Origin: Chitinophagaceae bacterium
Lineage (GTDB): Bacteria > Bacteroidota > Bacteroidia > Chitinophagales > Chitinophagaceae
Assembly: GCA_013140985.1 (NCBI GenBank)
Contig: JABFRU010000023.1
Span: 124,001 to 188,000 of the forward strand
DNA length: 64,000 nucleotides
Reading direction: 5' to 3'
A model generated the notes under the pieces. That model ran no database searches and had not been told where the DNA came from. It saw only the letters and a program-made list of their open reading frames with translations. Shown here one piece after another: positions 41,358-51,164 of this stretch. Made by a program: the position numbers and the translations under genes. Each line of letters opens with the position of its first letter. Within the stretch, counting starts at the first letter, position 1.

Positions 41358-42374
41358 ATGATAATTGATTTCAGATCTGATACAGTAACAAAGCCCACCC
41401 CCGGCATGATGGAAGCGATGATGAAAGCAAAAGTGGGTGATGATGTATTTGGCGAAGACCCTTCGATCAATGAACTGGAAACATTAACGGCAACAATGTT
41501 TAAAATGGAAGCTGCTTTATTCTGTCCTTCCGGCACCATGACCAACCAGATCGCTATAAAATGTCACACACAACCCGGCGATGAAGTGATCTGCGATGAG
41601 TCCTCGCATATTTATCAATATGAAGGCGGGGGCATTGCTTTTAATTCAGGAGCATCCGTAAGATTATTACAAGGCGATAAAGGAAGGATCTCTGCCGAGC
41701 AAGTAGTAGCTGCTATTCAGCCCGATGATGCACACCGGCCGCATTCAAGTTTGGTAAGTTTGGAAAATACCAGCAACCGTGGCGGCGGAAGTTGTTATGA
41801 TTTTGAAGAAATAAAAAAGATAAAAGCCGTTTGCACAGAAAAGAAACTGGCATTCCATCTTGATGGTGCAAGATTATGGAATGCCCTGGTAGCAAAGAAG
41901 GAAACTCCCGAACAATATGGCGAAACGTTTGACAGCATATCTGTTTGCCTCAGCAAAAGCCTGGGATGCCCGGTGGGCAGTTTGCTTTTGGGTAAAAAAG
42001 ATTTTATAAAAAAAGCGAGGCGCATAAGAAAAGTTTTTGGAGGAGGAATGCGGCAAGCAGGATTTTTAGCGGCAGCCGGCATCTATGCATTGCAAAATAA
42101 TATTGAACGATTAAGTGAAGACCATAATCATGCAAGGCAGATCGCCGATAAGATCGCCTATAAAAAATTTGTAAGGATGGTACTGCCTGTAGAAACTAAT
42201 ATCATCATCTTTGAACTGGATGATTCAATTTCAGCCCCGGCCCTTGTTGCAAAACTGAAAGAACATAACATTCTTGGGTATGCCATTTCTCCTAACCGTA
42301 TAAGACTTGTTGTTCATCTAGATATCAGCCCGGAAATGACCACAAGAACTATAAAAGTGTTTGAACAACTATAG
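41358..42374 (+). CDS. ltaE: Low-specificity L-threonine aldolase
   Basis: 338 residues from ATG 41358; a TTG at 41319 extends the frame but is a poor start. Fold type I PLP enzyme: MIIDFRSDTVTKPTPGM, GDDVFGEDPSINELE, FCPSGTMTNQIAIK, HLDGARLWNAL and the PLP lysine in VCLSKSLGCPVGS. It cleaves threonine or allo-threonine to glycine and acetaldehyde. Divergent from the kinase gene and followed after 12 nt by pgi. Confidence 0.93.
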   Translation: MIIDFRSDTVTKPTPGMMEAMMKAKVGDDVFGEDPSINELETLTATMFKMEAALFCPSGTMTNQIAIKCHTQPGDEVICDESSHIYQYEGGGIAFNSGASVRLLQGDKGRISAEQVVAAIQPDDAHRPHSSLVSLENTSNRGGGSCYDFEEIKKIKAVCTEKKLAFHLDGARLWNALVAKKETPEQYGETFDSISVCLSKSLGCPVGSLLLGKKDFIKKARRIRKVFGGGMRQAGFLAAAGIYALQNNIERLSEDHNHARQIADKIAYKKFVRMVLPVETNIIIFELDDSISAPALVAKLKEHNILGYAISPNRIRLVVHLDISPEMTTRTIKVFEQL

Positions 42375-42386
42375 TATCTTCAGCAT

Positions 42387-44039
42387 ATGTTACCCAGGAT
42401 CAACCCAACAATTACAAAAGCATGGCAGCAATTACTACAACATGCTGCGGAAATGAAGGATGTTCATATGCGGGACCTGTTCAAGAACGATCCTGGCCGT
42501 TTCAGAAAATTCTCTCTGTGCATTGACGAGATGGCTTTTGATTACTCCAAAAATATTATTACTGAGAAAACCATTCAACTTCTTTTACAATTAGCAAATG
42601 AATGTAAGCTGAAAGATGCAATAACAGCTATGTTCAATGGCGATCTTATCAATGAAACAGAACATCGTTCTGTTCTGCATCCCGCCCTGCGCAATTTTTC
42701 CGGCGAACCCGTTTTTACAGAAGGTGTTGACATGATGCCCGGTGTAAAAAAAGTGCTTCGCCAAATGAAAAATTTTTGCCAGTCTGTTCATAATGGAAGA
42801 AAGAGAGGCTATACCGGTAAAAAAATAAAATACATTGTAAACATAGGTATCGGCGGCAGCGATCTTGGGCCATTGATGGTAACAGAAGCATTAAAGCCAT
42901 ACAAGGTCGCCCAAATCGAAACTTTTTTCGTTTCCAATATTGATGGAACACATATCACTGAAACATTAAATAAAATTGATCCTGAAAGAACATTGTTCCT
43001 GGTCGCTTCCAAAACTTTTACCACACAAGAGACCATGACCAATGCACATACAGCAAGAGAATGGTTTTTGAATAAAGCAAAAAAAGAGAAACATATTGCC
43101 CGGCATTTCGTCGCTTTATCAACCAACGAAGCAGAAGTTGTGAAGTTTGGGATCGATAAAGCAAATATGTTTGAATTCTGGGATTGGGTGGGCGGCCGTT
43201 ATTCACTCTGGAGTGCCATCGGTTTGTCCATAGCATTAACGATCGGCTATAAAAATTTTGAACAGCTGCTGAAAGGAGCACATACCACCGATAATCATTT
43301 CAGAAACACTTCATTTGAAAAAAACATTCCTGTGCTAATGGGATTGATCGGAATATGGTACTGCAACTTTTTTGGGGCACAGTCCGAAGCGGTCCTTCCG
43401 TATGATCAATACCTGCATCGCTTTGCAGCATATTTACAGCAAGCCAGCATGGAAAGCAATGGCAAAAGTATCGACAGGAATGGCGAAGCAGTTGAATATT
43501 CAACAGGCCCCGTTATTTGGGGTGAGCCGGGAACAAATGGGCAGCATGCTTTCTACCAGTTGATCCACCAGGGTACGTCTATCATTCCCTGTGATTTCAT
43601 TGCCCCGGCTCAAAGTCATAATGCTGTCGGAGATCATCATATAAAACTGTTGAGCAATTTTTTTGCACAAACAGAAGCGCTGATGAGCGGCAAGACAGAA
43701 GAAGAAGCAAAGGCTGAACTGGAAGAACAGGGCTTATCGGCAATACAAATAAGTAAGCTTCTCCCCCATAAAATTTTTGATGGCAACAAACCTACTAATT
43801 CCTTTCTTATAAAAAAGATCACTCCTTACTCACTTGGAGAACTGATCGCCCTGTACGAACACAAAATATTTGTACAGGGTATCATCTGGAATATTTTTTG
43901 TTTTGACCAATGGGGAGTGGAACTGGGTAAACAACTCGCCAATAAAATATTACCTGAGCTTGAAAATGATGACCCGGTAACAGGTCATGATTCATCTACC
44001 AATGGTCTTATCAATGCCTGGAAGCAAATGAAAAAATAA
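42387..44039 (+). CDS. pgi: Glucose-6-phosphate isomerase
   Basis: 550 residues, normal length. Signatures: [19 protein letters not shown]-type motif (here [12 protein letters not shown]), [45 protein letters not shown] and the active-site His region [14 protein letters not shown]. It interconverts glucose 6-phosphate and fructose 6-phosphate in glycolysis. Only 12 nt separate it from ltaE, so they share a transcript; a strong bidirectional terminator follows. Confidence 0.97.
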   Translation: MLPRINPTITKAWQQLLQHAAEMKDVHMRDLFKNDPGRFRKFSLCIDEMAFDYSKNIITEKTIQLLLQLANECKLKDAITAMFNGDLINETEHRSVLHPALRNFSGEPVFTEGVDMMPGVKKVLRQMKNFCQSVHNGRKRGYTGKKIKYIVNIGIGGSDLGPLMVTEALKPYKVAQIETFFVSNIDGTHITETLNKIDPERTLFLVASKTFTTQETMTNAHTAREWFLNKAKKEKHIARHFVALSTNEAEVVKFGIDKANMFEFWDWVGGRYSLWSAIGLSIALTIGYKNFEQLLKGAHTTDNHFRNTSFEKNIPVLMGLIGIWYCNFFGAQSEAVLPYDQYLHRFAAYLQQASMESNGKSIDRNGEAVEYSTGPVIWGEPGTNGQHAFYQLIHQGTSIIPCDFIAPAQSHNAVGDHHIKLLSNFFAQTEALMSGKTEEEAKAELEEQGLSAIQISKLLPHKIFDGNKPTNSFLIKKITPYSLGELIALYEHKIFVQGIIWNIFCFDQWGVELGKQLANKILPELENDDPVTGHDSSTNGLINAWKQMKK

Positions 44040-44114
44040 CGAACCCGCAAAAAAATGAAATTAACCGGGGTTCTTTGATTCAACAACCTATTTTCATTGG
44101 GTTTCTTACAAAAA

Positions 44115-44145
44115 AAAGCCGTCTCGTTTTAAACGAGACGGCTTT
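44115..44145. terminator. Bidirectional rho-independent terminator
   Basis: Perfect hairpin with arm AAAGCCGTCTCGTTT and its complement, flanked by A and T runs, in the convergent gap between pgi (plus) and the T9SS protein (minus). Confidence 0.92.
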
Positions 44146-44166
44146 GAATATTGATAGACCTGTTTG

Positions 44167-47100
44167 TTATTGAGAAACAACAAACAATCCTGAAACTGTA
44201 TTTCCTGAATTCAAACCTGTAACCTTAGCTGCATAAGTTCCGGCAGCCAGTCTTGGAAGTTCAAATTTCATTTGCAGGTAAGAAGGAGATCCCTGTACAA
44301 GGTCAAACTCTTTCTGAGCAACAAGCTGACCCTGTGCATTGTAAATACGAATCCTTCTTCTTTCAGCGGCATTGCCATCAAAGAACAACCTGATCTCGAA
44401 ATTACCATTGTTTGGATTTGGATATATCCAGAGACGATCAGATGGTTCTGCACCAATTGTCAGCAGGTTAGACTTGTTAGTACAACCAGTACCTGTAGCA
44501 GTTGCTGTTGCCTGGTATGTACCTAATCCATTAATACCAACTGAGATGCTTGGTCCAGTTGATGGTGGATTTGGCGGAGGAGGTACAACATTACCATTCA
44601 GTGTCCATGACCATCCGGTTGGAGTTCCGGCCGGAACGCTGGTGCCTGTGATAGTTGTTGTTTGTCCAGGAGTGATCGCCAGGTCAGCAGATGTAATAGT
44701 TACAACTGGTAATGGATTCACTGTAAGGATAACACCGGTAGAAGGTGTAGAAGTAACCGTAGTAGCACAAGGCGGTACGCTAACTACAACTCTATACCTG
44801 TAATTATTCATCAGCAAATTAGCAGTAAAGCTATAAGTAGCCGATGTAGCTGCACCTGGTGCAGTTGTCCATGTAATACCACCATCAACACTTTGCTGCC
44901 ATAGATAAGTAACCGTACCTACAGTCGTTGAAGCAACAACACTGAATGTAGCTGTTTTGCCATCACAAACTGTAACGTTAGCAGGTTGTGTTGTAATTGT
45001 AGGAGGAACATTTACCTGTAATGTAGCTAAACCATTACTGGTTATAGGCTGTGGCGGACATTGACCGCCTATGATCACACGGAAACGATATCCGTTCATA
45101 CCTGCTGTAACAGGGTTAACTGTAAGCGTTGCTGTTGCTCCGCCAGAATAAGGAGCTCCTGTTGCTGGATTCCATGTAGCACCACCATTGCTGCTAAACT
45201 CCCATGCGTAAGTAGTACTGGAAACAGCAGGTGTAGCAGTCACTGTGAATGTAGCGCTACCGCCTGCACAAACTGTTGTGTTTGCAGGCTGAGCAGTAAT
45301 CGCAGGTGGCTGTATTACTGTTACTGTTGCGCTGCCTGTATTGCCGATACCAGGACATCCATTCGCTCCTATTACAGAAACAACCGTGTAGGTAGTTGTT
45401 GCACTTGGAGAAACCTGGATAGGTGTACCGCTGGTGTAACCGGGATAACTGGTCTGTGTAGTTCCATTTGTATAAACAAGTGTATATGGAGCCACACCAC
45501 CTGTTATGTTTACAGATAAAGTAGAAACAGTATTAGGACACCATCCCGGTAAAGGACGGGCTATAAGAACATCATCAACTCCGATAAAGTTAGAGTTAAA
45601 GCCTGCAGGACCACCATTTTCTACAAAATAACGGAATGCCATGCGTCCGGTTCCGGCAACGAATGGAGCTATACCTGTAATCGGAACTTTATAGAGTGTC
45701 CATGCTGATGAATAACCATTAAGTAGATAAGTTGGATTAATATCCATCCACACGTTGGAGAAGTCGCCAACACTTGTAGCAGTAGCACCAACATTGGTGC
45801 TTGCCCCGTTTCCACTCCATCTTACCTGCAGCCTGTCAGGGAATCCCGGAGGCGCAGCAAAAGACCAGAATGTAAGTGTATCACCAACCTGTGTGGTTAC
45901 CACCGGAGATATCAACCAGTTACTGAGTGTAGATACGCCAGATCCTGAAAGGAAAGCACATCCCCTGAAATCGGCACCTGAATGAGGGCCACCAACTCCA
46001 CCGGTAGTACCCTGCCACCAACCAACAAATGGGCCGGGTGCGCCAATAGGGTTACTTAAATTATTCTCTGACCATCCGGCAGGTAATGGTGCTGTATCAA
46101 AACCTTCACTTAAAATAATTTGCTGTGGCGGAGCCGCTGTGATTACAGATGCTGTTGAAATTCCTTTTACAGGAACAGTAGCTGTGTTAGAACAACCATT
46201 GGCTCCATAGCTAAGAACAGTGTATGTCTGATCAGATGATGGAGTAGCAATTACAGAAGAACCTGTTGTTGCATTTAAACCAGTACCCGGTGTCCATGTA
46301 TATGCAATACCGCCTGTAGCAGTAAGCGTAACAGGAGCACAACCTCCGGGGTTTGGCGTAATAACAATATTAGGCCTTGGGAGAACTGTAACAGTTACAT
46401 TTTGAGTTGGAGCACAAGCACCTCCTGAGAAGGTAGCAGTATAAGTGCTGGTTGTGCCAGGGGTAACCCATATAGCATCTGTACAAGAACCGGCAACATA
46501 AGGTGTTGTGGCCTGAGGATTAGTAAACATCGTACCTGCGGGACCGCTCCATGTTGCTGTCGGAACAATTCTGAAAGTAATGCTCCAGCTTGTAATTGAT
46601 CCGGCATCAGGCGCAGCATCATCGAGTACTAATAATGACCAGTTTCCATTCGGATTAAGGCTGCTGCTGAAAGATGCAAGTGTTGGGCTATTAGGATTGA
46701 TCGGGGCTGTAGCAGGTGCAGGGAAGTTATCCGGTTCTACACCGAATGTTCCGACTGAATTTGTAGGTCTCCATGTACCATTGGAAATAGGAACTGGAAT
46801 AGGACCCGCAGCCTGATCACTAAGAACAATGTTTCTGCCGGAAACTCCGTTTGCCCCAGCATCACCAATATCCGACATCAGGATCACAGTTTGGTTTCCC
46901 GGGGATTTAAGAGCAATATCAATATCGCCGGGCCATGTGTGTGTAATACCGTTTATAGCAACCGACTGTACATATACACCACATGTTGGTAATCCGGCAA
47001 CAGCAATATTATTCGGATAAGGCGAACCATTTCCTGAAGCAGGAATAGTGACCCCACCAGCACTGGTGAATGTTTGCGTTGTTGCACCTGTAGGTGTTAC

Positions 47101-48201
47101 TGTTAATTGTTGAATAGACCCTGCACATATTGTTGCCACATCAGGTGTTAAACAAGTACAAGGTGTTACTGTAACTGTCTGCTGACCGCAAGGGCCGGGA
47201 GAAGGGGCACAACCACCTTCGCCTCTAACAGAATATGTTGTAGTAACTCCGGGGCTCACAGTTATAGACGAGCCAGTTCCTATTGATGCGCCTCCGCAAC
47301 TTCCGCCTGAGTACCATACCCAGTTAGCAGCTCCGTTCAACGTTCCGCTGATTACACTAAGGGTAATTGGAGAACCGGCACAAGTATTAGAAGGAACAGA
47401 AGATATGATTGGTTGAGTTGCATTTGTTGGAATACAAATTGCCTGGTCAAATGTTATACTTCCAATGAAAGCTCTTGGGTTATTAGCTGGAGTTCCGGGA
47501 ATTGCCGGGCCACCCCATCCGCTGCCACCGCCAACAAAAATGCTGCATCCGCCATTTGTAAAAGTAGCGCCGGCAGCAGTTGAGTTCATGTAACCAAGAT
47601 TTGCTGTACCGGTACCAATAATAATTCCATAAGTAGCACCGGCAGGTATATTCAATGTCAAACCCGTTAAGCAGGTGGTAAGTACAGGAACGGCTGTAGG
47701 AAAAATATTGTAAGTAGGAGCAGCTATATTAGCAGAACCAAATAAAGTCCATCCATTACCGGCAGTGGCCGGTCCCGGATTACCAACGATAGCTCCCGGC
47801 TTATAATATGCAGAGAAACTAACTGGAACAGGGGCACCTGCGCCAAGATCTGCTAAAGCAGTAGCGATTGACTGAATGATAACTGCAAAGCCATTGGTAT
47901 TGGTGAAATTAAAACTGATCTGCGCATTACCATTGTTCATATTGCCCGGGGCACTTATAACAGTTGGCGCATTCACCCTTTGAACTAATACTCCTGAAGG
48001 AATTGTCTTCATAGGTAGTATTGGCTCGGCCGTCACAGTTGTCGGAGGATTGTAATAGGCATCTGGGCGGCTTCCGGGATTGCGCATTTCTTCCGTCTTC
48101 TGCCCAAAAGAGACTTGAGTTGATACGAGAAAGACCAATGCAATAGCAATGATTCTCGTCAACACATTTCCCTTTGTGTTAAGCGTAAATTTTGGTTGCA
48201 T
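44167..48201 (-). CDS. Giant secreted adhesin-like protein with T9SS type A sorting domain
   Basis: 1344 residues from the ATG at 48201-48199 (MQPKFTLNTKGNVLTR); an earlier start adds 12 residues. Signal peptide ends near VSFGQ. In order: an unassigned N-terminal region, an Ig-like segment about 275-345, a proprotein-convertase P-like domain about 375-520 (DIDIALKSPGNQTVILMSDI, GNWSLLVLDDAAPDAGSITS), Ig-like repeats, a cleaved-adhesin-like jelly roll about 690-890 (WLISPVVTTQVGDTLTFWSF), two or more Ig-like domains about 985-1170 (PANTTVCAGGSATFTVTA), and a C-terminal T9SS tail of about 80 residues (IYPNPNNGNFEIRL). It is exported by the Por system and probably surface-bound or released; the ligand is unknown. 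Confidence 0.9.
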   Translation of the reverse strand: MQPKFTLNTKGNVLTRIIAIALVFLVSTQVSFGQKTEEMRNPGSRPDAYYNPPTTVTAEPILPMKTIPSGVLVQRVNAPTVISAPGNMNNGNAQISFNFTNTNGFAVIIQSIATALADLGAGAPVPVSFSAYYKPGAIVGNPGPATAGNGWTLFGSANIAAPTYNIFPTAVPVLTTCLTGLTLNIPAGATYGIIIGTGTANLGYMNSTAAGATFTNGGCSIFVGGGSGWGGPAIPGTPANNPRAFIGSITFDQAICIPTNATQPIISSVPSNTCAGSPITLSVISGTLNGAANWVWYSGGSCGGASIGTGSSITVSPGVTTTYSVRGEGGCAPSPGPCGQQTVTVTPCTCLTPDVATICAGSIQQLTVTPTGATTQTFTSAGGVTIPASGNGSPYPNNIAVAGLPTCGVYVQSVAINGITHTWPGDIDIALKSPGNQTVILMSDIGDAGANGVSGRNIVLSDQAAGPIPVPISNGTWRPTNSVGTFGVEPDNFPAPATAPINPNSPTLASFSSSLNPNGNWSLLVLDDAAPDAGSITSWSITFRIVPTATWSGPAGTMFTNPQATTPYVAGSCTDAIWVTPGTTSTYTATFSGGACAPTQNVTVTVLPRPNIVITPNPGGCAPVTLTATGGIAYTWTPGTGLNATTGSSVIATPSSDQTYTVLSYGANGCSNTATVPVKGISTASVITAAPPQQIILSEGFDTAPLPAGWSENNLSNPIGAPGPFVGWWQGTTGGVGGPHSGADFRGCAFLSGSGVSTLSNWLISPVVTTQVGDTLTFWSFAAPPGFPDRLQVRWSGNGASTNVGATATSVGDFSNVWMDINPTYLLNGYSSAWTLYKVPITGIAPFVAGTGRMAFRYFVENGGPAGFNSNFIGVDDVLIARPLPGWCPNTVSTLSVNITGGVAPYTLVYTNGTTQTSYPGYTSGTPIQVSPSATTTYTVVSVIGANGCPGIGNTGSATVTVIQPPAITAQPANTTVCAGGSATFTVTATPAVSSTTYAWEFSSNGGATWNPATGAPYSGGATATLTVNPVTAGMNGYRFRVIIGGQCPPQPITSNGLATLQVNVPPTITTQPANVTVCDGKTATFSVVASTTVGTVTYLWQQSVDGGITWTTAPGAATSATYSFTANLLMNNYRYRVVVSVPPCATTVTSTPSTGVILTVNPLPVVTITSADLAITPGQTTTITGTSVPAGTPTGWSWTLNGNVVPPPPNPPSTGPSISVGINGLGTYQATATATGTGCTNKSNLLTIGAEPSDRLWIYPNPNNGNFEIRLFFDGNAAERRRIRIYNAQGQLVAQKEFDLVQGSPSYLQMKFELPRLAAGTYAAKVTGLNSGNTVSGLFVVSQ

Positions 48202-48389
48202 AATAGATATTTTAATTGATGAATTACATCCCGCCATAGCAGTTATGGCGTAATCGGGCTGTAAGGTAATTTTTTTTGGGATATTTAAAAAAAATAATCC
48301 GGATGATAAATAATTAAGACTGTATCAGTTAAAGGCGGCACCGGGTTGCCTCCTCCAAAACCAAGACAGGACTGGTTTCAGGTGAAAAC

Positions 48390-48818
48390 TCACCATTTAT
48401 CCACATCCTCGGCAGCCTTATTTTCCACAGATGATTCTTCAGCAACCGGATCAGACTCTACAGGTTTCTCCTCCGCTGATACCTGGTCAGCGGCTACGGC
48501 TTCATGATTGTTTGTTTCTTCTGAAACTTCATCATGATTAAATGCATCGAAATTAAAATCAGGCATCAATTCTGTTTTTACATAATCAACCGCTTCTCCC
48601 AATGCTTTTATGAACTTATTGAAGTCCTCTTTATATAAAAATATTTTGTGCCTGTCGTACCCGTTATCATCAAACCGTTTGCGGCTTTCGGTGATGGTCA
48701 GATAATAATCATTTCCCCGGGTAGCTCTTACATCGAAAAAGTAGGTTCTTCTTTTTCCTGCACGGATGCGTTTGCTGTAAATGCTTTCTATTTTCTTGTC
48801 ATTGTTCTCGTACGCCAC
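48390..48818 (-). CDS. PUR-domain DNA/RNA-binding protein (DUF3276)
   Basis: 142 residues. A PUR-alpha-like fold in the first about 90 residues: IYSKRIRAGKRRTYFFDVRA, NDYYLTITESRKRF, HKIFLYKEDFNKFIKALGEA. The last about 50 residues are acidic and low-complexity (EEKPVESDPVAEESSVENKA). Bacteroidota and spirochaete members bind single-stranded nucleic acid; the best-studied relative is Borrelia EbfC-adjacent Pur protein SpoVG/BpuR-type, by family analogy. A textbook promoter lies 49 nt upstream. Confidence 0.9.
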   Translation of the reverse strand: MAYENNDKKIESIYSKRIRAGKRRTYFFDVRATRGNDYYLTITESRKRFDDNGYDRHKIFLYKEDFNKFIKALGEAVDYVKTELMPDFNFDAFNHDEVSEETNNHEAVAADQVSAEEKPVESDPVAEESSVENKAAEDVDKW

Positions 48819-48866
48819 GTTAAAAGATTTTAGCAGTTAAAAAATAGCTTTGGTTGTTGGAGTTCA

Positions 48867-48897
48867 CAAATATATAGATGTTTTCGAAACGGCCAAA
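48867..48897 (-). promoter_or_regulatory. Consensus Bacteroidota promoter of the PUR-domain gene
   Basis: TTTG (48897-48894), 19-nt spacer, TATATTTG (48874-48867): an exact consensus match with ideal spacing. Confidence 0.8.
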
Positions 48898-48903
48898 TCG
48901 GTC

Positions 48904-49039
48904 TTGGTATTGGGTAATGTCTCATTATGAAAAAAGACATCCCACAAAGACACAAAGTAGTTAAGATCAATGTGCCTTTTTTGTGTTCTTAGTGTCTTTG
49001 TGGGAAACAAAATTGAAACAGATACACTACTTGGTATTG
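48904..49039. mobile_element. MITE copy A with 9-bp target-site duplication
   Basis: Element 48913-49030 (118 bp) flanked by direct repeats TTGGTATTG at 48904-48912 and 49031-49039. Ends GGTAATGTCTC and, as complement, GTAGTGTATC form imperfect terminal repeats. Inside, CCCACAAAGACAC pairs with GTGTCTTTGTGGG. There is no reading frame for a transposase. A second copy lies inverted at 52242-52369. Terminal GGTRRTGT and a 9-bp duplication recall the IS1 family, but that assignment is an inference. Confidence 0.85.
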
Positions 49040-49097
49040 CAGAATTTAGTCTGCCTTTATTGACAAGCAATATGGCTTTGGTGATACCCGTTAAAGA

Positions 49098-50930
49098 CTA
49101 AGACTCCCTGCTGGTCTCCTGCTCCCGCTGACGTGCATACAGATCAGCATAGTACCCTTTCATTTCTAAAAGCTGGCTATGTGTACCCTGTTCTATGATC
49201 TTTCCATCTTCAAGAACGACGATCTTATTAAAATTGAAAAGGGAAAATATCCGGTGAGTAATGATAATAGCAGTTTTATCGCTTAAATATTCATTCAGGT
49301 TATTGATGATCTCCTGTTCTGTCTTAGCATCCACTGCACTCAGGCAGTCATCAAAGAGTACAAGTTCAGGATCTTTTATCAATGCCCTGGCAATAGATAT
49401 TCTTTGCTTCTGACCACCACTCAAAGTAACTCCCCTCTCCCCGATCATGGTTTCATACTGGTGAGCAAACCCGGCCACTTCTTTATCAACGCTTGCTTGC
49501 ACAGCTGCTTTTTCAACCGATGATCTTTCTGCTGATTGCAAACCAAACCGGATATTATTCTCCACTGTATCGCTAAATAAAAAAACATCCTGCGGTACAT
49601 AACTGATCTGTTCCCGCAGGTTTTTAAGATCAAGCGAACGGATATCATTATTATCATAATAAACAGTACCGCTGCTGACATCATACATCCTTAATAATAA
49701 TTGGGCAATGGTTGATTTACCACAACCGGTTCTGCCTACAATAGCAACCTTCTCTCCTTTTTTTATTTCAAGATCAAAATCTTTTATTGCATGGATGCCT
49801 GTGTGAGGATAAATAAAATTCACATTGGAGAAACGGATGCTGCCTTCCAATACCTGCATCAAAGCTTTTACATCATTTGATATGGCCGGTTTGGTATGCA
49901 AAAACTCATTGATCCTTTTTTGTGATGCTGCTGCCCGTTGTATCATGCTTGCGGTAAGGCCGATGGCGCTGACAGGGAATGTGAGCATATTGATATACAT
50001 CACAAACTCAACAATGGTATTTAACTGCATACCATGACTGCCGTTTATATAATACAATCCGCCGATCATGATCGTAAATAAAGTGCTCAGGCCGATCAAA
50101 AAAGTGATCGACGGAAAATAGATCGCTTCTACTTTGGCCAGGCTCACTGCATTCTTCTTGTATTCTTCACTATTCTTTGTAAAAAAACCCTGCATTGCTT
50201 TTTCCTGCACAAATGATTTGATCACCCGAATGCCTGAATACGATTCCTGTGCATTGGTTGTAAGATCGGAAAGAGATTCCTGTATCCTTTCACTCTTTTT
50301 ATTGATCGTATTATTGACATAATAAATGGTGATGGCCAGAACAGGCAACGGGATTAATACATACATCGTTAATTCCGCATCTCTCTTCAGCATAAAAAAA
50401 ACGCTGAGTGAAATGATAGCAACAAGATTAGCAAGGTACATAATGGCAGGACCGGTAAAAATTCTTACACGGCTTATATCTTCTGCAATACGGTTCATCA
50501 GGTCGCCGGTGCTGTGTGTTTTATAAAAAGCAGTATCTAATTTTTGATAATGATCAAATACTTCATTCTTCTGATCATATTCAATATGACGACTCATTAC
50601 AATAACAGCCTGCCTCATTAAAAAAAGAAAGAAACCCCGCAGTAATGCAAGGATGAGAATAACAATACCACAAAGTGCCACCACTTTTATCCAGCTATAA
50701 TCGGGGGAAGATAACCAACCGGTAACCTTTGTTACCAATGCATCATACCGGGGCGGACGATCAGGCGTTTTATAACCAGGTAATTTTTGCTGCACAAAAT
50801 CAGTAACAAACCCGGTGACCTGCGGCGCCAGAACGTTGAAATAGTTGGACAGGAAAACAAAAGCAAGTCCAATACCTAACCGAACCCGATATTTCCAGAA
50901 ATATTTATTGAGGGCTTTAAGATGCTTCAA
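49098..50930 (-). CDS. ABC-type exporter, fused permease and ATP-binding half-transporter
   Basis: 610 residues from TTG (TTGAAGCATCTTAAAGCC); no in-frame ATG fits better. Six membrane segments in the first about 330 residues, then the nucleotide-binding domain: Walker A VGRTGCGKSTI (about 395), signature TLSGGQKQRISIARAL, Walker B ELVLFDDCLSAVD and the His switch IIITHRI. The catalytic Glu after Walker B is Asp (FDD), as in MdlA/YheH-like exporters, many of which work as heterodimers. Substrate unknown; no second half-transporter is nearby. Confidence 0.93.
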   Translation of the reverse strand: MKHLKALNKYFWKYRVRLGIGLAFVFLSNYFNVLAPQVTGFVTDFVQQKLPGYKTPDRPPRYDALVTKVTGWLSSPDYSWIKVVALCGIVILILALLRGFFLFLMRQAVIVMSRHIEYDQKNEVFDHYQKLDTAFYKTHSTGDLMNRIAEDISRVRIFTGPAIMYLANLVAIISLSVFFMLKRDAELTMYVLIPLPVLAITIYYVNNTINKKSERIQESLSDLTTNAQESYSGIRVIKSFVQEKAMQGFFTKNSEEYKKNAVSLAKVEAIYFPSITFLIGLSTLFTIMIGGLYYINGSHGMQLNTIVEFVMYINMLTFPVSAIGLTASMIQRAAASQKRINEFLHTKPAISNDVKALMQVLEGSIRFSNVNFIYPHTGIHAIKDFDLEIKKGEKVAIVGRTGCGKSTIAQLLLRMYDVSSGTVYYDNNDIRSLDLKNLREQISYVPQDVFLFSDTVENNIRFGLQSAERSSVEKAAVQASVDKEVAGFAHQYETMIGERGVTLSGGQKQRISIARALIKDPELVLFDDCLSAVDAKTEQEIINNLNEYLSDKTAIIITHRIFSLFNFNKIVVLEDGKIIEQGTHSQLLEMKGYYADLYARQREQETSRES

Positions 50931-51006
50931 GAAAAAACTTTGATGCGAAATTAAATGAAGGTGCTAACTATACTGGTCCCGTTTGTAAATAAAATTCATA
51001 AATGAT

Positions 51007-51037
51007 TTTGCCTTAAACGTTGCTGCTCGTACATTTG
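51007..51037 (+). promoter_or_regulatory. Consensus Bacteroidota promoter of tRNA-Ser
   Basis: TTTG (51007-51010), 19-nt spacer, TACATTTG (51030-51037), directly before the tRNA at 51042. It is the strongest promoter match in the window. Confidence 0.85.
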
Positions 51038-51041
51038 CGCC

Positions 51042-51125
51042 GGAGAGATGGCAGAGCGGTCTAATGCGGCGGTCTTGAAAACCGTTGACCCAAAAGGTCC
51101 GGGGGTTCGAATCCCTCTCTCTCCG
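51042..51125 (+). tRNA. tRNA-Ser (anticodon TGA)
   Basis: 84 nt with acceptor GGAGAGA/TCTCTCC, anticodon loop CTTGAAA in stem GCGGT/ACCGT, a long variable arm (TTGACCCAAAAGGTCC) typical of serine tRNAs, and T arm GGGGGTTCGAATCCCTC. CCA is not encoded. Confidence 0.97.
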
Positions 51126-51164
51126 CTTTTTATGCAGCATTTAAGCTGCATTTTTTATTCCAGG

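Noticed and set aside
45061-45519. Long plus-strand frame antisense to the T9SS giant, Cys-rich
   Set aside because: It is the complement of Thr/Ala/Gly-rich repeated codons; composition is an artefact of the opposite strand.
49098-50930. Degenerate (inactive) ATPase because the Walker B Glu is Asp
   Set aside because: FDD is common in MdlA/YheH-like exporters, and all other motifs are intact.
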